Source of the DNA: Hippopus hippopus
Lineage: Eukaryota; Mollusca; Bivalvia; Cardiida; Cardiidae
Length of the DNA stretch: 64,000 bases
NCBI GenBank assembly: GCA_946811185.2
Contig: OX328097.1
Coordinates: 34,495,627 to 34,559,626 of the forward strand
Reading direction: 5' to 3'
The translations under genes were made by a program, and so were the position numbers. Position 1 is the first letter of the stretch. Each line of letters starts with the position of its first letter. This document shows, one piece after another, positions 26,101 to 29,100 of this stretch. The notes under the pieces are model-generated. The model was not told the origin of the DNA. It saw only the letters and a list, made by a program, of their open reading frames with translations, and searched no databases.

Positions 26101-29100
26101 AAGAAAATGCAGGTAACCAGCATTTTCTTCTTTTCTCACAATGTTTTCTACCTTTGTAAAAACAAGTTCTATCATCTGAGTCACATTTAGATTGTTGTCT
26201 GCAAATGTTTTCAAATTGGACCTCTACATTTTTGTCTTTCCTTAAAGAGTTAATACTTGAAGTGAAAAAAAAAGTGGGAAAGAGAGAATGAAAGGTCCAA
26301 AGAAAGACCATAGGAAAGGTTGATTAGGAAGTGGGTAAGAATTGTGAAAGAAAGAGAAAAGGTGACTAAAAATGAGGACAAAAAAAAAGAGGGACGGAAA
26401 AGATTGCAAGATAAGATATATGCCATCTGATCAGTTGGAAGTCGAACAGCTGTTTCTTTAATTTATTTTGCTACACAGAAAGTTGAGAGTCTAGAAGAGA
26501 GAGCAAGAGAACTGACAGAGCAACTAGGAACTCAATATGAGCTACACAAGACTGCCGCTGCTAGGGCAAGAAAAGCCGAAGATGAAGTAGCAGACCTTCG
26601 TAGTAGATTGCAATCTGCAGAAGGTGAACTGGCTGCAGGTGATGTTCTCAGGGAAGGCTTTAAATCTGATAAAGAACAAGTAAGGATTGTCTGTACACTT
26701 TGATAGTTACTTATACTCTGCTCTCTTCAATAATCTGTAGACTAGCTTTTTGAAACTTAACATGGTGATAGGTCTTTGTGTACAAACTATGCACAAGTAT
26801 ATGATTATACATGTAATTTTTTAAGCCAAGATACGGTTCAAGGTCACTTTAGGTATATAAATAGAAAAAGTAAGATCCAAGTCCCATACCAGCAGACGAC
26901 TTCTTTTGCTGCGCAAAAGTTCAGCTCTTTTACAGTATTTAGCCATTTACCACATTATTCTATGTTTACATGACCCTGACGAAGAGAGCTGTTGAAAACA
27001 TTGTGAGGAAAGGAGAAAATGCTTGATACCAGATTTTTCTCTTATTCCCACAATGTTTTCTACACTTTCAAAGACAGATTACAACAATTGAACCACATTT
27101 AATTTGTTGTCTGCAAAAGCCTTTGTATTTGAACAAATCTAAAATTTTGTTGTTTGGCACAGAGATAATGAAATAAACAGGACTGTCGAAATACATGGCT
27201 TTCAATGGTAAATAAATAGTTCATACAATTTTCTTACCATTTTCAGTATATGAGATGTTTACAGCAGCTAGGAGAAGTCATGAAAATGGACCGCATATCA
27301 ACTGATCTTGGTTATGATATGACCTTAGAGTCCCTGATAGCACGAGCTCAACAACTGGTCCGACTAGAGAAAGATGCTCTAGCAGACCGCAGTACACACA
27401 TTTATAACCTACAACGCAAAGTCAAGTCACTCAAAGAACAATTAGAAAGTAAAGATCTACACATTGAGCTGTTGAGAAAAAAGATTACAAACCTGGAGGA
27501 AAAGCTTCTCGGAAAGTCGACCATAGAGCGTGAGAGGGATTCAGAGACACTGAAAACGAGAAAGTTGGAGAAGTTAGCGGAGAAGTACAGAATAAAGCTT
27601 GAAGATGCAAGACAAGAAATAACCAATCTGAAAGCACAACTTCTGGGAACCAGTGAAATAAGGGTGAGTTGGGAGCAATAACCCTTTTCAAAATCGTTCC
27701 ATGTATTTTACAAGCTTGAGGAAAAAAGGCTTTTAACCCTTTACCAAACAATCCCTGGTTTTAATGACCCAGAGGAAGAAGCCTTCTGAAAACATTGTGG
27801 GAAAAGGAGAAAATGCTGGTAACCAGCATTTTCTCCTTTTCCCACAATGTTTTCTACTCTTCTAAAGTCAAGTTTCAATTTTTGAGTCACGTTTATTTTG
27901 TCATCTGCAAATGCTTTCAATTTGGACAAGTCTAAAATTTTGTCGTTTGGTAAAGAGTTAAAAATATCATGGGAAAAGGAGAAAATGCTTGTAACTAGCA
28001 TTACCTTATTTTCTAGCAATGTTTTCTACCATTTCAAAGGCGAACCTAGTTATGAAATACTTGTAACATGACTGAGCCATGCTGTAGCAAATGGGGGCTT
28101 AATGCATCTCTCTGATGAATTGTACCAAGCAAGTCCTCACATAATCATGGATCAAAAAAATTCATTTTGTCTAACTACATGTACTGAGTCATGAGGTAGA
28201 CTGGCCCATTGATATGTAGAAATTCATTTTGTCTAACTACATGTACTGAGTCATGAGGTAGACTGGCCCATTGATATGTAGAAAATTTACCAATAGCAAA
28301 AGGTTTTAACCCAGGTGAGCCTGTGCGGTCTGCACAGCCTGACCTGGGTCGATACTTTTAGCAGATGCAATAAGCCTCCTTTTCATAGAGCACAGCTCAT
28401 TAAATTTGTTGTCTGGGCATGCTTTCAGCCCGGCCGGGTAGCTCAGTGGTTAGCGTATCTAACTCGTGACCTGGAGGTTGCGGGTTCGATAACCGGTTGC
28501 AGAAAACTTTCTTTCCGGCGATTTTTCGCCTCTCACCTCTGATGCATGTGAGAAAATTAGTCAGTGGCTTTAGAAAGAAAGTTGTGTCAGTACTGGTGTG
28601 AGAAAGCCAGGAAACACATGGGTGCGTCACTGACCGCCATGATATGACCTAAGCTGTTAAAATGGCGTTAAACTCCAATACAAACCAGAGCAGGTAACCA
28701 TGAAAATATTTTGATACAGTTATGCCCCTTGTACCCGCATGTGGTACTCTTGTTATTTAGCCAGAGTATTTTCGAATAGTGATCAGCATTAAGTGGAAGT
28801 TACCTTTCTCTATAATTAGTGAAAAGTCCAAGCTAGGAATGTATGAAACTACTTAATAGAATCATAAAGACTACTTTTTGAAATTCCTGTAATATTATCT
28901 TTTAAGTTATCTCATTATACATTTGTCATTTGGTAAAGAATTAAGAATTAAAGGTAAAGAAACAGGATATTACCGCACTCTCTGAATAGAAAAATACACC
29001 TCTTAGTTAAAGCTCTGTATATTTAACATTAGGTAAGAACTTTAGAGCAACGCAAGGAACTGGAAGAGATGACCGCCCAAATCCAAGAGCTTGAGACTCT

